Under the pieces are notes generated by a model. It did no database searches, was not told the DNA's origin, and worked only from the letters and a program-made list of their open reading frames with translations. A program made the position numbers and the translations under genes. A DNA stretch of 64,000 bases. Source: Onchocerca volvulus (lineage: Eukaryota; Nematoda; Chromadorea; Rhabditida; Onchocercidae). Positions within the stretch are counted from its first letter, which is position 1; every line of letters starts with the position of its first letter. The DNA is taken from contig HG738136.1 of assembly GCA_000499405.2 (NCBI GenBank), positions 1,838,646 to 1,902,645 on the forward strand, in the 5' to 3' direction. Below are positions 1-12,851 of this stretch, piece by piece.

Positions 1-104
1 CAGATTCTTTACGTCTTAGTTAAATAAACGCTTGCTTATTTTATTTTCAACTTATAGAGCAGGAATGGAGAAATAGAAAATGAACCGGTAACAAACAAAA
101 CTAC

Positions 105-276
105 CTAAAACATTTTGAACATTTCCCTGTTTACCATCATCGTTTTCTTTTGTCGCCACACATTCCTCTTCCTCTTCTTCTTCTTCACGGGGTGGTACAT
201 CGACATCACTCATTTTTTGGTCTAAAACTGATGCAAAAAACAAGCACTTTGCTTGACTCATTTTCGAGCATATCAA
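105..276 (-). CDS. possible partial coding exon, acidic N-terminal segment
   Basis: An open frame on the minus strand has Met codons at 276, 261 and 213. The most natural product starts at 213 with MSDVDVPPR, followed by eight consecutive Glu residues and a charged stretch (KENDDGKQG). A good 5' splice site (TTAG|GTAGTT) lies at 105/104, so this could be the first coding exon of a gene that continues off the left edge. Without splicing the frame runs on to a stop near 52 through a hydrophobic tail that does not look like the rest. The family is not recognised. The acidic run could also be a chance product of a CTT/CTC-rich strand, so the call is weak. Confidence 0.3.
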
Positions 277-1945
277 TGGAACACGACTATCACATTATGA
301 AGAATTTATAATAACGACTATAGCAGGAATGAATTATTTTACATATAATCTCAAATCGTATCATTTTTTTTCTTCATTTCCCACTTCATCTATTTTAGAT
401 TAATTCGTTATATTTCAAATAGGATAAACAAAAGTAATCTATATAAACAAAAATGCAAATGTTCATTGTTGCTTTTTGCACAACGTTTCAAGTTTTTCAC
501 CGAATGATTTGAAATTTTGTTACAATGTTGCATTCGAATATGAGCATGTTTTATGTAGATATACCTATTTCACCTGTCAAATCTGCGACAGGTAAAAGTA
601 AGTGAGCGGACATTTTTATTTATATAGACTAACTAGATGATTAAGCGGGGCGTTGCCTGTAGAGCTAGTTTGGAATATCATTTATAACAAAATCAAATCA
701 CGGTACTCGCAGAAATCATTCAGATTGTAAGGTCCTGGAACCACGTCATCACCGCCATCCAGGTCGCCAGGTCACGGTACCACCAATCCTAACGCGCACT
801 ACCAAATCCAACCCAATATACACAAGAAATTGCATGACTCGCTGTAAACAAGCATCTTTTCTTATTGCTGCCAGTTTTTGGTTTTGTGGCCCGTGATTCG
901 TTATGAAATAGTAAAGATCATGTTCGTGAATCAATGAGTATTTTAAAATTGGGCGAAATTATTCGAAATATCGCTTTTTTTTTTAAGCTAATATTTCCTG
1001 TTAAATTATCCAATTAGAATATGCTAATTTCTCATAATTTCTTTTGCAAAAAAGAATATTGGTATTGATGCCAAAAGTGAGAATCTAAAAATCGAAAATT
1101 CAATATTAGAAGCGAAATTAAAAAAATTTTAACGCTATTATCATTTATTGCGGGAAAATATATTTTAGAAAATGTATTATAAATCATATCATCACTACAT
1201 ATCGTAAGAAAATTTTGTCTTCTTTGATATAAATTAGAGGGGCAACATTCCTAAATTCATATTTCAAATTTCAAAAAATTATATTATTCTAATTAAAATT
1301 ATATTTCATATTTTAAATTAATCTTCATTTATATGGCTAACATCTGCATAAAAGATGTATAGCTTATAGAGAGAATCTGAGAAATGAGAAGGAACATTTA
1401 CATTACTTTTCAGCTAAGAATACAATGCAATGTAGGAAATACAAAAGAATTCATTGATAATTCAATCGTTAACTTTGTAGAATAATTTCCCGACAGTAAT
1501 TAATTGGTAATTAGTAAAAGACAGAACTCACTGTATCAAAATTTCTGGAAGTATAATCTTCCATCAGATATTTTAGGCTTAATTTCATGCCAAAGATGAA
1601 TTACAGGCCAGATAAGACAACAATATGAGATCTATGATGTTTCATCTTTGATCACTTGTAAATGTTGATGATAGAAAGAAAATTAGTCAGTAGATTCAAT
1701 AAACATGCAAAGAAGTTAATGCTACTTGTAACTTTTTAAATCCAATTTTTAGTAAATAAAAGATTTTGATTGATTTAATTTAAATTAATTGACAGAAATT
1801 TGGGTTAATTTGAATTAACTGAACTAAATTCGAATTAATTTGACTTGAATTATTAAACCGAATTTGAATTAGTTCAGTTTAGGTTAATTAAGCTTATTTA
1901 AATTAAATTAAGCTGAACCTAACCGCATATTTATTCGTATTTCAG
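277..1945. other. intergenic region with one MITE copy
   Basis: No convincing gene. It holds one copy of the dispersed MITE-like family (436-630, see separate entry). A somewhat GC-richer patch follows at about 735-800, with an open minus frame that I do not recognise. Around 1740-1920 there is low-complexity AATTTAAATT-type sequence. Confidence 0.6.
436..630 (-). mobile_element. MITE-like element, copy A
   Basis: The ends are inverted repeats: AATCTATATAAACAAAAATG at the left and a sequence ending in TTTTTATTTATATAGACT at the right. The core holds TTGCATTCGAATA and TTCACCGAATGATTTGAAAT, which recur in the other copies. To the right (to about 673) follows CTAACTAGATGATTAAGCGG, which corresponds in reverse to the ACTAGTTGGA segment beside copies B and C, so the full unit is probably about 240 bp. 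No coding capacity is seen. The class of element cannot be decided by eye. Confidence 0.6.
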
Positions 1946-1957
1946 TGGTTGAGACTT

Positions 1958-4439
1958 ATGTTTCATTCCGTCCGTGGTGAGTACTACGTAAGTAATGTGT
2001 TGAAAGTAAAAGTAGAACACGTGATGATCATTGATGGTTACTCGGTGCTGTTTCTGTTTACCGTTGGTGTACTGGTATGTTATTGTTTTTTCACATATAA
2101 TAAGTATAATATTTTTCACGTATTCTACGTAATTTTCACGTAGTTCTACTTTTGCTACCTTTTCTGGTGAACCAGTACCAAGTTCTATGATTACCTTGCA
2201 TATTTAAATACCGAATTATTTGAGTTATTCGAGTATCTATTTCCTGAATTGCATGGTTATCTTCACTTTAGTATTGAATTACTTGATTGGTAGACAAAGC
2301 GTTAAAGAGCGAAAATTTTTCATATTTATCAAAATTCTTTATAGATTACTATCATTTTGGCTATATTTGTACAGCGACAAATATTCCGAATGCGTGATAA
2401 CAGCATACGTCGGGAAGCTAATATTGTCGTTGGAGCAGGTTTATCAAAGGTATTCATTCATGTTCTTACTAGTTTTCGGCAATGAATAGTTCTCTTCTGG
2501 ACAGTATTAGATTGGGCAACTGTTGCTATAGCGAAAGTATTTTACTCATGGCGACGTATGATGGAAATTACATAAGCTTTTGATTATTCAACCAGTTCTT
2601 GTATTATTTGATCACTGGATTATCGAAGTGTTATAGAATAGCACGAGAATGATCAAATACTGATTCATTCATTAATTCTTCTTATAATTCAAAAAGAGAT
2701 ATGCGTTTGATTGATTTTTAGCGCAAAAAAGAAGAACTTGACCGAGGGATTGAAATTGTCCGACAGTTTCAACTTTTGCGTGCTCCAAAGTTTACTGAGA
2801 TTGAAACTATTGCAGAACGTAAGTGTTTTTGTTAGTGTCAGAATTCTGACCATTGATGTTCCATGCTTCAATAGCGGAAGGCAGTATTTATTGCCTTGTT
2901 TTTTTTTTTTTTTTCTTTTTAAATGGAATACCTTTCTTCCTTTTTCTTCACTTTTCGTATTTAGTAGTGGCTTGTAAAGTTAATAAAATTACTTTAAGTA
3001 AATCAAACTAATTTTAGATGCTAACGCACCATATATTAATCGAATGATTGCCATGGACGAATTGCGAGAAATTGGTAACTTTCTGGTATGATTAGGGCTA
3101 TCAATCTCTATATTTAGTGAGTTGTGCGTCAGTTTTGTTCGATTAGCTTTATTATTATCCATATGCCTTATCATTTATATGTCACATGGTATCAGCAGAT
3201 ACACAGCCATGCTATGATACGGGGAAGGCCAATTGTACTGGAACTTTAGATTGAGAAAAACTGTACCAAATAAATTTCCAGTAGGATAAAAAAAGCTTTG
3301 TGTTTTTATGACTATGATTGTACACGTACTATAAAAAAAGTGTAGCGGGCAGATAGTTTAAATAATATATATGGCATATCTCTAATAATCCTGTATAATT
3401 TTTGCCATTTAAAAAAGATGTAGCTTTGATGAGACATCTAAGATGCAAATTTAATGAGATATCTCCAACTACTGAATTTTTAGAGCGACAGTTAGAATTC
3501 ATAAACGGTGATCTTGGTCGTATAGCAGGCGAATCGATGTATGCTTATTTATCTCGAATTCGTCAAATAGCGCTACCTTCGCTATCGGAACATTTATGTG
3601 AACGAATCGGTTTGTTGGCAGAACATTGCAGGTATCGACATCAGGTCAGAATATATTTTTGCCTTTGCAGTATTTTCTAGATCGTATTAATAGGAGATTA
3701 TATTGCTGCTGTTATTCAGAAATGCATAGATATTTCCAGTAATATTTGCTAGGTTATAATTTATTTAAATGAAAATATTTCAGCCCTTCGGCGAGTCAGA
3801 ATTAACTGAAACTCGTGCATTGATCAAAGAAATTGTGAAAATGTAAGTTACATTATTCTTTGGTGATGGTTATTGACTAATTTAATTAAAAAAAAAACTC
3901 TATTGACTTGATTATTCCAGATTAAATAATGAACAGGAACGCCTTTCTGCACTTCATATCAAAGAATCAACTAGCTCTACGTTGCAAGAAATTACTAAAA
4001 GGTATAATTGTTTAGATTCCGTTCAATTTCCGTTCATCATTATTCATCGCAGTAACCGCGTATATCCTATTCAGGTTAACATCTGGAGAAAATAAGAAAG
4101 GAACGCGCAAAAGAAACACAGCCATGAACGTATTTCGAAATGCTTTCGAACTATTGCCATCCGATAAGGTTCCTCAGTGAATATTCTGCTGTTTAATCTA
4201 ATTAAATTGGAATTTATCATTGGTCCCCATTTTCTATTTCGGTGAGATATCAAATATTAAGCAGTTTTCAGAATGAGTCGAGATTAGCAAAAGCAGGAGA
4301 TGATCAGAGGAAACCACTGATAGCTGGTGATAAGAAAGCGCTTAGTGACACACCCGCACTTCATGTCTTGGGTTCTCGTGTAACTACTACCGATATTCAA
4401 AATACACAACCCTTGGAACGCATTCCGCTTATTGCATAA
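1958..4439 (+). CDS. NICE-3 / C1orf43 family transmembrane protein
   Basis: Nine coding exons fit in phase: 1958-2074, 2375-2449, 2722-2818, 3018-3074, 3418-3644, 3784-3842, 3921-4001, 4075-4168 and 4272-4439, giving about 324 residues. Residues about 20-39 (MIIDGYSVLFLFTVGVL) form one membrane segment. It is followed by RQIFRMRDN, which matches the TM-FVKRQIMRF junction of human C1orf43; then come KKEELDRGIEIV, APYINRMIAMDELR and a C-terminal helix pair around YRHQPFGESELTETR, matching the FGQNEYLRYQEAL region. The tail from about residue 230 is basic, polar and variable. Human C1orf43 is a single-pass membrane protein implicated in phagocytosis; its molecular activity is not established. 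The start lies 12 nt after a TTTCAG site (1944-1945), consistent with trans-splicing. The splice into exon 5 uses a weak acceptor (AAAAAAG) and is the least certain junction. Confidence 0.83.
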
Positions 4440-5361
4440 ATTTCTATTTCCATTAACAATGGCACACGATGAAAAAAGGTAGGAGTGGGAAGGATAATAA
4501 AGCAGTCAAAAACGACAGAAACTGCGTAATACGAAGAAGCTTGGGGGAGATGCAAGGAAGATGCAATATTTAAGTGGGAGTAAGGAATTGCAATTAAGTA
4601 GAGGCATACTGGAACAATTTCTACCTTATTCATCATTAAATTCTTTCTTCGCATGCCATTTGTAAATATAATTGGAGGCTTTTTTCAAATTATGGAAGAT
4701 GTTACTCCATCCAATTATTTTTTGAAACTGAAAGTATTCAAATTATTTATTGTACATTTATCTCTACGAGTGATATTTGTTTTGCGGGTCTTTTCATCTT
4801 TTCCTTTTTAACACTTTAATAGAAAGGCACATAAACAATCCCATAAATATTACAAAAACAGCGTATGGAAATGTACTCGCATTTAAAAGTATGTATAATA
4901 ACATATATAATAATCAACTAGGTCGCTTTAATAATTCTGACAAAATAGACAGATTTGATTTTATTTTTTGTTTTCAATTTCGTTGCAGATTCCGGATTTC
5001 ATAATTGGTTGATTGATTTGAAATGCTTATAAAAAATATTTCGGGAAAATTTGATATCCAGAAGAATCAATGATTTCTTTCTAACCAAGAGTATCGCATT
5101 TAAGGAAAGAGTGACGTTAATTTATTGGTCGATATAATAGTTGATTGTTATTACAACTGCCTATCGTTTTTATTTTTACCATGATATAACACTGCAAATT
5201 GGCATGTTAGTGGGAACTTTCTTACCAGTTTCGTAATTCAGAAAGCAATTCGGGAAATCGCTGATCTTTTGTCAGATATGGAGAGGTATAATTAATCTTC
5301 AATGTAAAACAAGAGAGGAAATCTGACCTTCTTAAATTTATAAAAATATAGTAAATGGAAC
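4440..5361. other. intergenic, convergent gene ends
   Basis: This lies between the 3' ends of the plus-strand NICE-3 gene and the minus-strand bestrophin gene. At 5240-5310 both strands show short exon-like stretches: on plus, AG-bounded KAIREIADLLSDMER; on minus, PYLTKDQRFPELLSELRNW before a stop. The minus one could be an alternative last bestrophin exon, but its phase does not join cleanly. Nothing else is seen. Confidence 0.4.
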
Positions 5362-7702
5362 TTACTCATATCCATTCCACTTTTTTCTCCACATATAACA
5401 TCGCGTCTTTCCCTCCTCTACATCATTACTTCCAATCGGTTTATATGAGGGAACATGTCTAACAGGCATTCGTGGCTTATGTTTATAAGCTAAACCCGTT
5501 CGCGGAATTGCTATTGCTTCAGAATTATCCGCTGTCCAAAATTTATCTTTTTGCAACGGTTCTGCAATTCTTTGCCTTGAAAAAAGCATGAATAGTACGT
5601 TGAAACATTGCTATGTATAATATAATTAGTATGAAAAGGTACCATAATCGTTCATTTGAAGTCGATCAACCATGGCAAAAGATATACAAACGTTACGCTC
5701 GAAAATGTAATCCAGCTCAAAGTCATCATCATCCATGCCAAAAGGACGCATTAGATCTTGTCCCACCTGTAATATTCAAAATGGATGCTTTATCAATGTC
5801 GATAAATGCTAGATTATTTTATGAAGTCTGGAATGATTAGTTACAGGACAAGATTCTAAATTAGAAATTAAAATTTTTCATATTATTGCAAAAATACATT
5901 ATTATATTATAAATAAAGCATCAGTTAACATGAAGGGAAAAATATTTTCAGGAATGTAGTATATCGCTTACTTTGAACCAACCAACGAAGAAAAGGAACT
6001 GAACGATTGTAAATATCGGAATTACCAGATCTACATCATAATCTCGGTATTTCTTTGATGGATCCAAATACTGACGACCTATCAGGCAAAAGCCAAAATA
6101 TGCATAAGTAGCTAGAGCTGCTACCTTCAAATATCAACATTTATCAATTCTCTTTCAGTTATGAAATAATAGCAAGTTTAATATCTTACTGCCTTGCAAA
6201 AGATTTCTAGTCCTACATTTATCTACTTGACACAAATATTTCTAATATTTCAACTAAAAGTAAAAATAAATACCTGAGTATAAACTAATGGTACGCACAC
6301 CCAATCATAGGAAAACAGTTTACGTAAGGATGCTCGATAAGTTTTTAATTCTTGCATGAAACTATTTACGAGAGCTAGATGAGCTTGAGGATTATCATTT
6401 ACTTCATCCATGACAATTTGTTGTACCCAATGAAGTGGTACCATCCACTGTATATTTTTAATTTCTTTCTGAAATAGACTAAATTCGCTACAAATTACAA
6501 ATGAATTCATCCAAATATTGATAATTTTTGAGTATAAGAAACAGGAAAGATGATAATTAAAACAAATTAGGTGCTAACCGAAGTTTGATAAAGTAATTTC
6601 AATTCGGTATCGGTGAGAAGTCCACTTTCCACTAAGTCTTTCATTGATGGGAAACGACGTCGAATTGAGCTAGATATTTCGCGACTAAAACATTAGTATA
6701 CTTGAATATGAAGCAATTCTAACAATCTATAATATCCGAAAAATAAAAATATTTACTAGACAAGAGCTGCCATTAAGTTGATATATCGAGCAATGGTATG
6801 TCTCCGTTGTTGACTTCTCATATCCTTACCAGGCATAATTGTACATAATAGTGATAACAGATCTTCTGGCCAAGGTATACATTCAAACTGTCGCCACCAT
6901 CTGAAAGCCTATACATAGATTTTTAATAAAAAAAAAAGCTTGATATTTATTCTAAATGATGGTAATATTTCAACTAATGATAATTTTTTTATGGAAACTG
7001 AAAAGAAAAAAAAAATTACTGATTTTCCATTCAATTTAGGCAGGAATATTGATGATGTATAAAATATCGATCGATTCCAAGATCATCGTGTCCTGATAGC
7101 AATAAATATTTACAAAGAATACATTCAAGAAATAATATACCTAATGACTACATTTGAAACATAGAAGCCCAATAAGAATGTAAGAGGTATCATCTTCGTG
7201 TATTGATCGAATGCTAATGCAATTCGTTCAAATTGATATCTGAATTAGTAAAAATTAGTTGAGTTATCAATAGGTTAAGAATAATTCCGGTGTACTCTAG
7301 ATTATGAAATGAGTAATTTCAGTATAATTTAGGCTAAAGAAGAATAATTCGAGCAGAATTTAGATTAAAAAAAAAAAAAAAATTTCAATAAAATCTAAAT
7401 TATGAAGAATGAATGAATGAATTGCCTGTATAGAATGATTGATTGAATTAATTATTTGACTTGAATGAATGAATGAATTGTTTACATTAATTGAATGAAT
7501 GACTTGTTTACATTAATTGAATGAATTACCTGTATTTTTGAGGATTATCTTCATCTAGCAATGGTAATATTTGATTGTAAAAGAATCGAATAATATAATA
7601 GAGGATGAGAAAGATGAGTAATTCTCTCCAAACTGATCTCCAAAGACTTCCTTTCCATCGAATTAAAAGACGAAAAAGATTGCTGGTGTAGGAAATTGTC
7701 AT
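5362..7702 (-). CDS. bestrophin-family anion channel
   Basis: Eight exons (minus order): 7702-7530, 7239-7141, 6900-6757, 6684-6579, 6468-6274, 6124-5972, 5766-5643 and 5561-5362; all phases agree, giving about 397 residues. Bestrophins are pentameric calcium-activated chloride channels of the plasma membrane. Family hallmarks are clear: N-terminal [92 protein letters not shown] and the acidic calcium-clasp region [13 protein letters not shown]. The start is placed at the conserved MTISYT, two bases after an AG (7706-7705), so the mRNA is probably trans-spliced. The last-exon acceptor is taken as TTGCAG at 5562, the only one that keeps phase. The C-terminus is short, but TATGA|GTAAGT at the stop is also a strong donor, so longer isoforms are possible. 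Confidence 0.95.
7370..7530. repeat. imperfect GAAT-type repeat in bestrophin intron 1
   Basis: Short runs of GAATGAATGAAT alternate with TTGTTTACATTAATT blocks, repeated at about 40-bp spacing up to the first exon's splice donor. It resembles the intronic minisatellites seen in other genes of this window. Confidence 0.6.
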
Positions 7703-8928
7703 TTCTAAGTTTACCACATTAACACAAATTCTTCCTTTTCATTAATTTATATTGATAATAAAGACAGTTTATATTCTGCAAAGTACAAATACAGGTGAAA
7801 GAAACATGTTTGTTGTTGTTATTGTAAAATGGGTTGTTGAGTCATACGATTGATTATTCCTCTGACAATTGAAATCTAACTTTTTATTATCGATAATAAA
7901 AACGATTTACAGTCTAAAAAAAAAAGTAAGCGAGTTTTGTTGTTGTTGTAGTAGTAGGATAGGTTGTTGAATAGTTCGATTGATTCTCTCCTTATCTGGC
8001 TCTCTTCGCAACAACAAAATTTCAATCAATACTGAATTGATATATTTGTTATTCTATTGAGTAACATAGGTACTAAAATGTTATGTAATAATGATGTATG
8101 TAGTGAGTTATGAATATAATTGAATGAGGTAGTGTTTTATGATACTTGCCGAAGGATTATCCTGAGATATTGATATGATTGGAATTGTTCATTAGTAGAT
8201 AACTTTTTGGGTGAAATGTCGAATTTATCCAGATATTAATATGGTTGATTGAGATGGAATTCTTGAGTAATAGGCGTTTTTTTCTTTCTTTTTTCTTTTT
8301 TTTTTTTTTTTGGGACGAAATGTCGAATTTATCCAGATACTAAAATGATTAGAGTGGAGCAGAATTCTTGGTTTATGGGAGCTTTTTTAAGTGAAAAGTG
8401 TTGAATTTATAATTCGAATAATTCTCGATAATACAAGTAGTACTCCCGACAAATACAATCGTTTTTTTTCTTTTTTTTTTTTTTTTTTTTAATCATTAAA
8501 TCACCTATAGGACAGGCTATATTTGAATTACTCAACATTTTTCATTTCCTGCAAGTATTGATTCAAGTAGCATATAGTAGTTGTATAATTCATCAAAGTT
8601 GTTTGAATGACAAATTTGACAATTTCTGTCCTTACCAAATCTCATTATGTATAATTTTGAACAGGAAAAAAGTCGTAAAATACAAATTGAATCATGGGGA
8701 ATGTACTTGTCTTCTGATCAAAAATCGGAGTTAACAAAATTGTTGGGAAAAAACGAAAAGATAAATAATAGATTTCATCCCTTCTCCATCCATATATATA
8801 TCATTGGTAAGCATTTCATTGAAGAGAAAAAGATGTGGCACAAATGTACATAAAATATGAGTCATTCTAATTTTATTTACATGGCTATCATTTCTTTATC
8901 TTCAATCACAAGCAGTATAAAATTTCCC

Positions 8929-8966
<38 letters not shown>

Positions 8967-8970
8967 CCCA

Positions 8971-9001
<31 letters not shown>

Positions 9002-9097
9002 TAATATTTAACAAGTTAACTAAAGAGATGTAAATATAAAACGATTTGTCATCGATAATATCAAATCTTACAATAATAATTTCAGTTTTTATTTTAC

Positions 9098-9312
9098 ACT
9101 AGTTGGACTAGCTACGCGAAGCATGGCCTAGCTAATTCATATAAATAAAAATGTAAGTATTCGTTTGTTCAAAATCTTAAATCTTCGGAAGTTCTTAAAC
9201 ACGCGCCTATTCGAATGCAACGTTGCATTAAAATTTCAAATCAATCGGTGAAGAGCTTGAAACGTTGTATGACAAGGAACAATGAAAATTTCCATTTTTA
9301 TTTATATAGATT
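9098..9312 (+). mobile_element. MITE-like element, copy B
   Basis: It starts with ACTAGTTGGACTAGCTACGC, continues through TCATATAAATAAAAATG and CCTATTCGAATGCAACGTTG, and ends in CATTTTTATTTATATAGATT. The inner ends (from about 9136) are inverted repeats of each other. It lies in opposite orientation to copies A, D, E and F. It is the best-preserved copy and gives the family structure: flank with ACTAGTT, terminal repeat, TTCGAA-containing core, terminal repeat. Confidence 0.65.
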
Positions 9313-9639
9313 ATTACACATTGCTATTTAGTTATAAAAGATTAGTCATAGGAAAGAAGGCAAAAAAGCAAAAAAATGTTTTTTTGAATTTTGAATTTTT
9401 AAGATAGCAAAAAAATATCAATAATTTGGAGAATATAAATGTTATTTGCATTTTATAAATGATAAAATAAACGAGAAAAAAAATTGTTTATTGATTGAAT
9501 CATTCTAGATTATTTGTCAAGAAATTGTCATATGAGAATTTTGTTATCAGTTTATTCTCAGAATTTCACTCAGAAATTCAGAAATGAAGATAATCAATAA
9601 ATGCATTATCAGCCAATCTATTATTAATTATTTTTCAAT

Positions 9640-9770
9640 GCTTTTCTGGATTAATCATTCAGTTATTTGGTATTCTCGGCCAGTTTTCAATGATTAATCA
9701 TTCAGTTATTTGGTATTTTCAATCGATTGTCAATATTTTTCTGGATTACTCATTCACTTATTTGGTATTT
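9640..9770. repeat. three-unit tandem repeat
   Basis: The phrase TTCTGGATTAATCATTCAG followed by TTATTTGGTAT recurs three times with small changes (about 9645, 9690 and 9738). Units are about 45-60 bp. It is noncoding and lies between genes. Confidence 0.65.
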
Positions 9771-9837
9771 ACAAAAATCCATCAATTGGAAAAGAAATGA
9801 GTACATTTAATTTCCATTTTAATCCATCATATATCAT

Positions 9838-11474
9838 TTAGGATATAATACATGACTTTTTCTTGTCTTCAGCATGTTTTCTGGCCAATAATTCAATAGG
9901 CTTAACTTCAATTTCATTTCCTCGAGTGGTTGGCATCGATTGCCGCCGTTTTCTCAATTTCGACGGTTGAAAATCCCCAGTCTTACTCAAGATACGTCGA
10001 AATATCTCAGTTACCTGCAATGAATTAAATGATCATTTTCAGAGAGAATCATTTGTCATTCAATTTAGCTTTTTCAGATAAAATAACAAAAATTTCGGCA
10101 AAATCTAATAAATCAAGTAAGATATCAAACAAATTAAAAATTTAAAAAATTCGGAAAAGAATAATTGAGGCTGATACAATCAAATTTATTTCTTCTTACA
10201 TATATTTAAATTTGATTTTAGGTAGTATTTATAATGAATATAAGTTAGAGGAAACGACCGTAATTGGTAAAGTTCATAGTAGAGGAAACGACCGTAACTG
10301 GTGATATTTACAGTAGAGTAAATGATCGTAATTGGTGAAGTTTACAGTAGAGGGAACGACCGTAATTGGTGAAGTTCACAATATTTCAAATATTAATAAA
10401 TTTAATATTGAATTTTCTAGGAAAAAATTGTAATTAATTGAGAATAGAAAAAGTTTACTTGAAGAAGATTAGTAGCAGAAAGAGCAGCAAAATGAAGCCC
10501 ATTCTCGGCCGCATACATTCTTGATCCTTTTGCCGCCCATTGATCTTCGTATTGATACAGATCGATTTTATTCGCAACCAAAAGTATCGGTGCCCTTTTG
10601 GTATTTCGTACTTGAATTTCTTTAATGATATCTTTAGCTTCATCTAACGATGTTGGATCATCCACTGCAAATACTACCTAAAATCAAACTCAATTATACC
10701 GTATATAAGAAGTGATAGAATTAATTATATCAATTTTAATTAATATATCAAATTTCAATTAATATATCAAGAGATCAAATATGATTCTTCTCATTTATGA
10801 TTTTAAAACTTGGCCGATCTAATTTGATTTTTAATTTATATTTAAAATTGAAATTTTATATTTGATTAAGATTTATATTCAAATTTTATTCGTCAGATAA
10901 ATTGATCAATTGAAGATTGAAAATGAAAAACGTACAACAAATACATCACCGATTCTTTCATACAAATGTCTCATAGCCAAGAAATCATGAGAGCCGCTAG
11001 CGTCAACTACCTGAAATGATTCAATTCATTAATCAAAACATCACATCATCAAAAATTGATATCAAAATGATAAGATAAAAATTGAAATTTTCCTAAATTT
11101 CGTCTACATTTGATAAAAATGATAAAATTCATTTTACCTGTAGGAATATCTTACCACCATCATCTTGCTTATATTCAATCCAATTAAATTCTTCCACTGT
11201 TGGTCGATATGCTTTTATAAATTCTTCCCATAGAAATTGACTCACAAGAGCAGTTTTACCAACCTTTTAATAAACCACTTAATTAACCTTCTTTTTCGAT
11301 TAAATTTTAAATTTTAAAATGCTTAATTAATTTTTATAAAAAATTAAAAATTCAACTACAATTGTAATAATTATCTACCTTCGAAGCACCTAAGACGAAA
11401 AGTGTATATTGAGATGTTGTTTCAACCGATGAATTATGTCGTTCACGTACCGAACCAAATTTTAGACGCATCAT
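9838..11474 (-). CDS. Dexras/RASD-like small GTPase with CAAX box
   Basis: Five exons (minus order): within 11504-11379, then 11263-11138, 11010-10936, 10677-10459 and 10014-9838. Phases are all zero; starting at the paired Met codons (11474) gives about 230 residues. The GTPase motifs are G1 GASKVGKT (29-36), G2 Thr54 in YRPTVEEF, G3 DASG (77-80), G4 NKID (135-138) and G5 SAT (166-168). The C-terminus KKKSCIIS is a polybasic CAAX box, with Cys227 the expected farnesyl site for membrane anchoring. Two features set it apart from ordinary Ras: Ser-Lys replace the Gly12-Gly13 positions, and the Gln61 position is Ser. Both, along with the sequence DASGSHDFLAMRHL, match the RASD1/Rhes (Dexras) branch, whose members are signalling GTPases with weak intrinsic hydrolysis. 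A TTTCAG lies 30 nt before the start; an upstream coding exon cannot be excluded. Confidence 0.92.
10246..10382. repeat. four-unit intronic minisatellite
   Basis: Four units of about 33-36 bp with the consensus AGAGGAAACGACCGTAATTG followed by GTGAAGTTYACAGT, inside the last intron of the Ras-like gene. The units differ by a few substitutions, so the array is not brand new. Confidence 0.75.
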
Positions 11475-12851
11475 GTATACATTTCGTGATTTTGGATTAA
11501 TCTTCTGAAATAGTTATTCGCAAAGTTTCAAAAGTAGAAATACGTTCTAAGAAGCAGAAAAGCGGTCGTATAATTTACGTAATTGATTCGTTCAAAGTTT
11601 AGATAATTTACACCAATCCTCTTATTGACCGCTTGAATTTTTGAAATTTAACTTTTGAGATTTGCTGAAATTCGAATTGAAAATTAAAAAAAAAAAAATA
11701 TGTACAATTGACATTCATATGAACATTTTTGCATTAATTATTCATTCATTCTACACATACATACTGCAGAAACATACTTTATATTAGCATATAATTTCAA
11801 TAATTTTAAATTTCAATAGCAATGATTTCAATAACTATTTCAATAATGAAATTCTTAAAATTTGAATTTGTGTTAAGATCTAATAGAGCAAAAAATATCG
11901 ATGATAAGAAAATTTTCAATTTTTTTTTATAATTGACAGCAACTTCCTTTCAGTGATTTGACAATTGTTCTGGTTGGTGACAATTTTAATGTCATCAATA
12001 GTGTCAAACATACGTACTCCCTAATTAGCATTGACAAGCATAAAGTTTAGCAAATAAGCCAAACATTGTTTGGCTGTTAGCTAACAAATTGTCACAAAAA
12101 ATTCACATCAGTGCTCATCAAAAGTTGAATTTAGATTTTCATATTTATGCATATATATCACAGATATTATATATGCATAATATATAGTTTTGATCTTTTT
12201 GTAGTATTTTTGCATATTACAACACCTTAATAATAATAACGATAAACAAATATATAAGTAAATAAGGAAATAAATAACTACACAAATAAACAAACAAATA
12301 AACAAATAAATAATAAACGAAAGTAAACCAATGAATGAAAAATGGATATAATTCGTAGTATTCATAAATGAACTATTCAATAATATTAAATTTTATAGTA
12401 CGAACAATTCATCGTATTTCTTATTTGCAAGAATTATGAATATTACCTATCAATATTGAAATATAGTTATTATTACATACATTCTAACAATTTTAGTTAT
12501 GATAAAGAAATCAAATATTTGAAAATTTGAATTGCACTTCCTGTCGATAAGGATTTCGCAATAATTTAATCTCAAATAAAAATCCTTAATTAAACTAAAA
12601 TCTATACATCTATTTTTCTAACAAATAAGTGGAAATATACAAACACAAAATAGAACATAGACGAGTTAATTAGAAATATTCATTGAAGTGTCATGTATTC
12701 CTTTACTAAATATAATTCATTTTAAAATTAATTCGATTTTTTGTTTCATTCAATCAGAAATTGATATATTTGTAAGACTATTCCATTTAAATAATTCATT
12801 TTAAAAGTAATGTGTCATAAAATATACTTCATTGAATGCATATTTATTCTA

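Larger units (their letters stand above)
7703..9837. other. intergenic region with local duplications and a MITE
   Basis: This separates bestrophin from the 3' end of the Ras-like gene. It contains a tandem duplication of about 130 bp (7760-7870 and 7895-8005; TTGTTGTTGTTG then GGGTTGTTGA/GGTTGTTGAA and CGATTGATT). A second duplicated unit sits at 8190-8410 (AAATGTCGAATTTATCCAGA at 8215 and 8308). There are poly-T runs near 8290 and 8480, two long A runs at 8932-8998, MITE copy B, and a three-fold repeat at 9640-9770. A 68-codon open frame at 8647-8853 is not convincing. Confidence 0.6.

Noticed and set aside
749..934. Minus-strand frame in a GC-richer patch, possible transposon protein fragment
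   Set aside because: No recognisable motif and no second copy in the window.
2181..2283. Coding-like frame (YDYLAYLNTELFELFEYLFP) between AG and GT inside NICE-3 intron 1
   Set aside because: Exon 1 ends and exon 2 starts in phase 0, and this segment does not fit that phase; the family has no insertion here.
5244..5285. Plus-strand microexon-like KAIREIADLLSDMER
   Set aside because: It lies beyond the NICE-3 stop and poly-coding end with no donor leading to it.
8647..8853. 68-codon open frame upstream of bestrophin
   Set aside because: No family match, no splice context, and surrounded by repeats; likely chance.
12108..12380. Hydrophobic minus-strand frame resembling membrane segments
   Set aside because: It is produced by ATAA/ACAAATAA simple repeats read in reverse.
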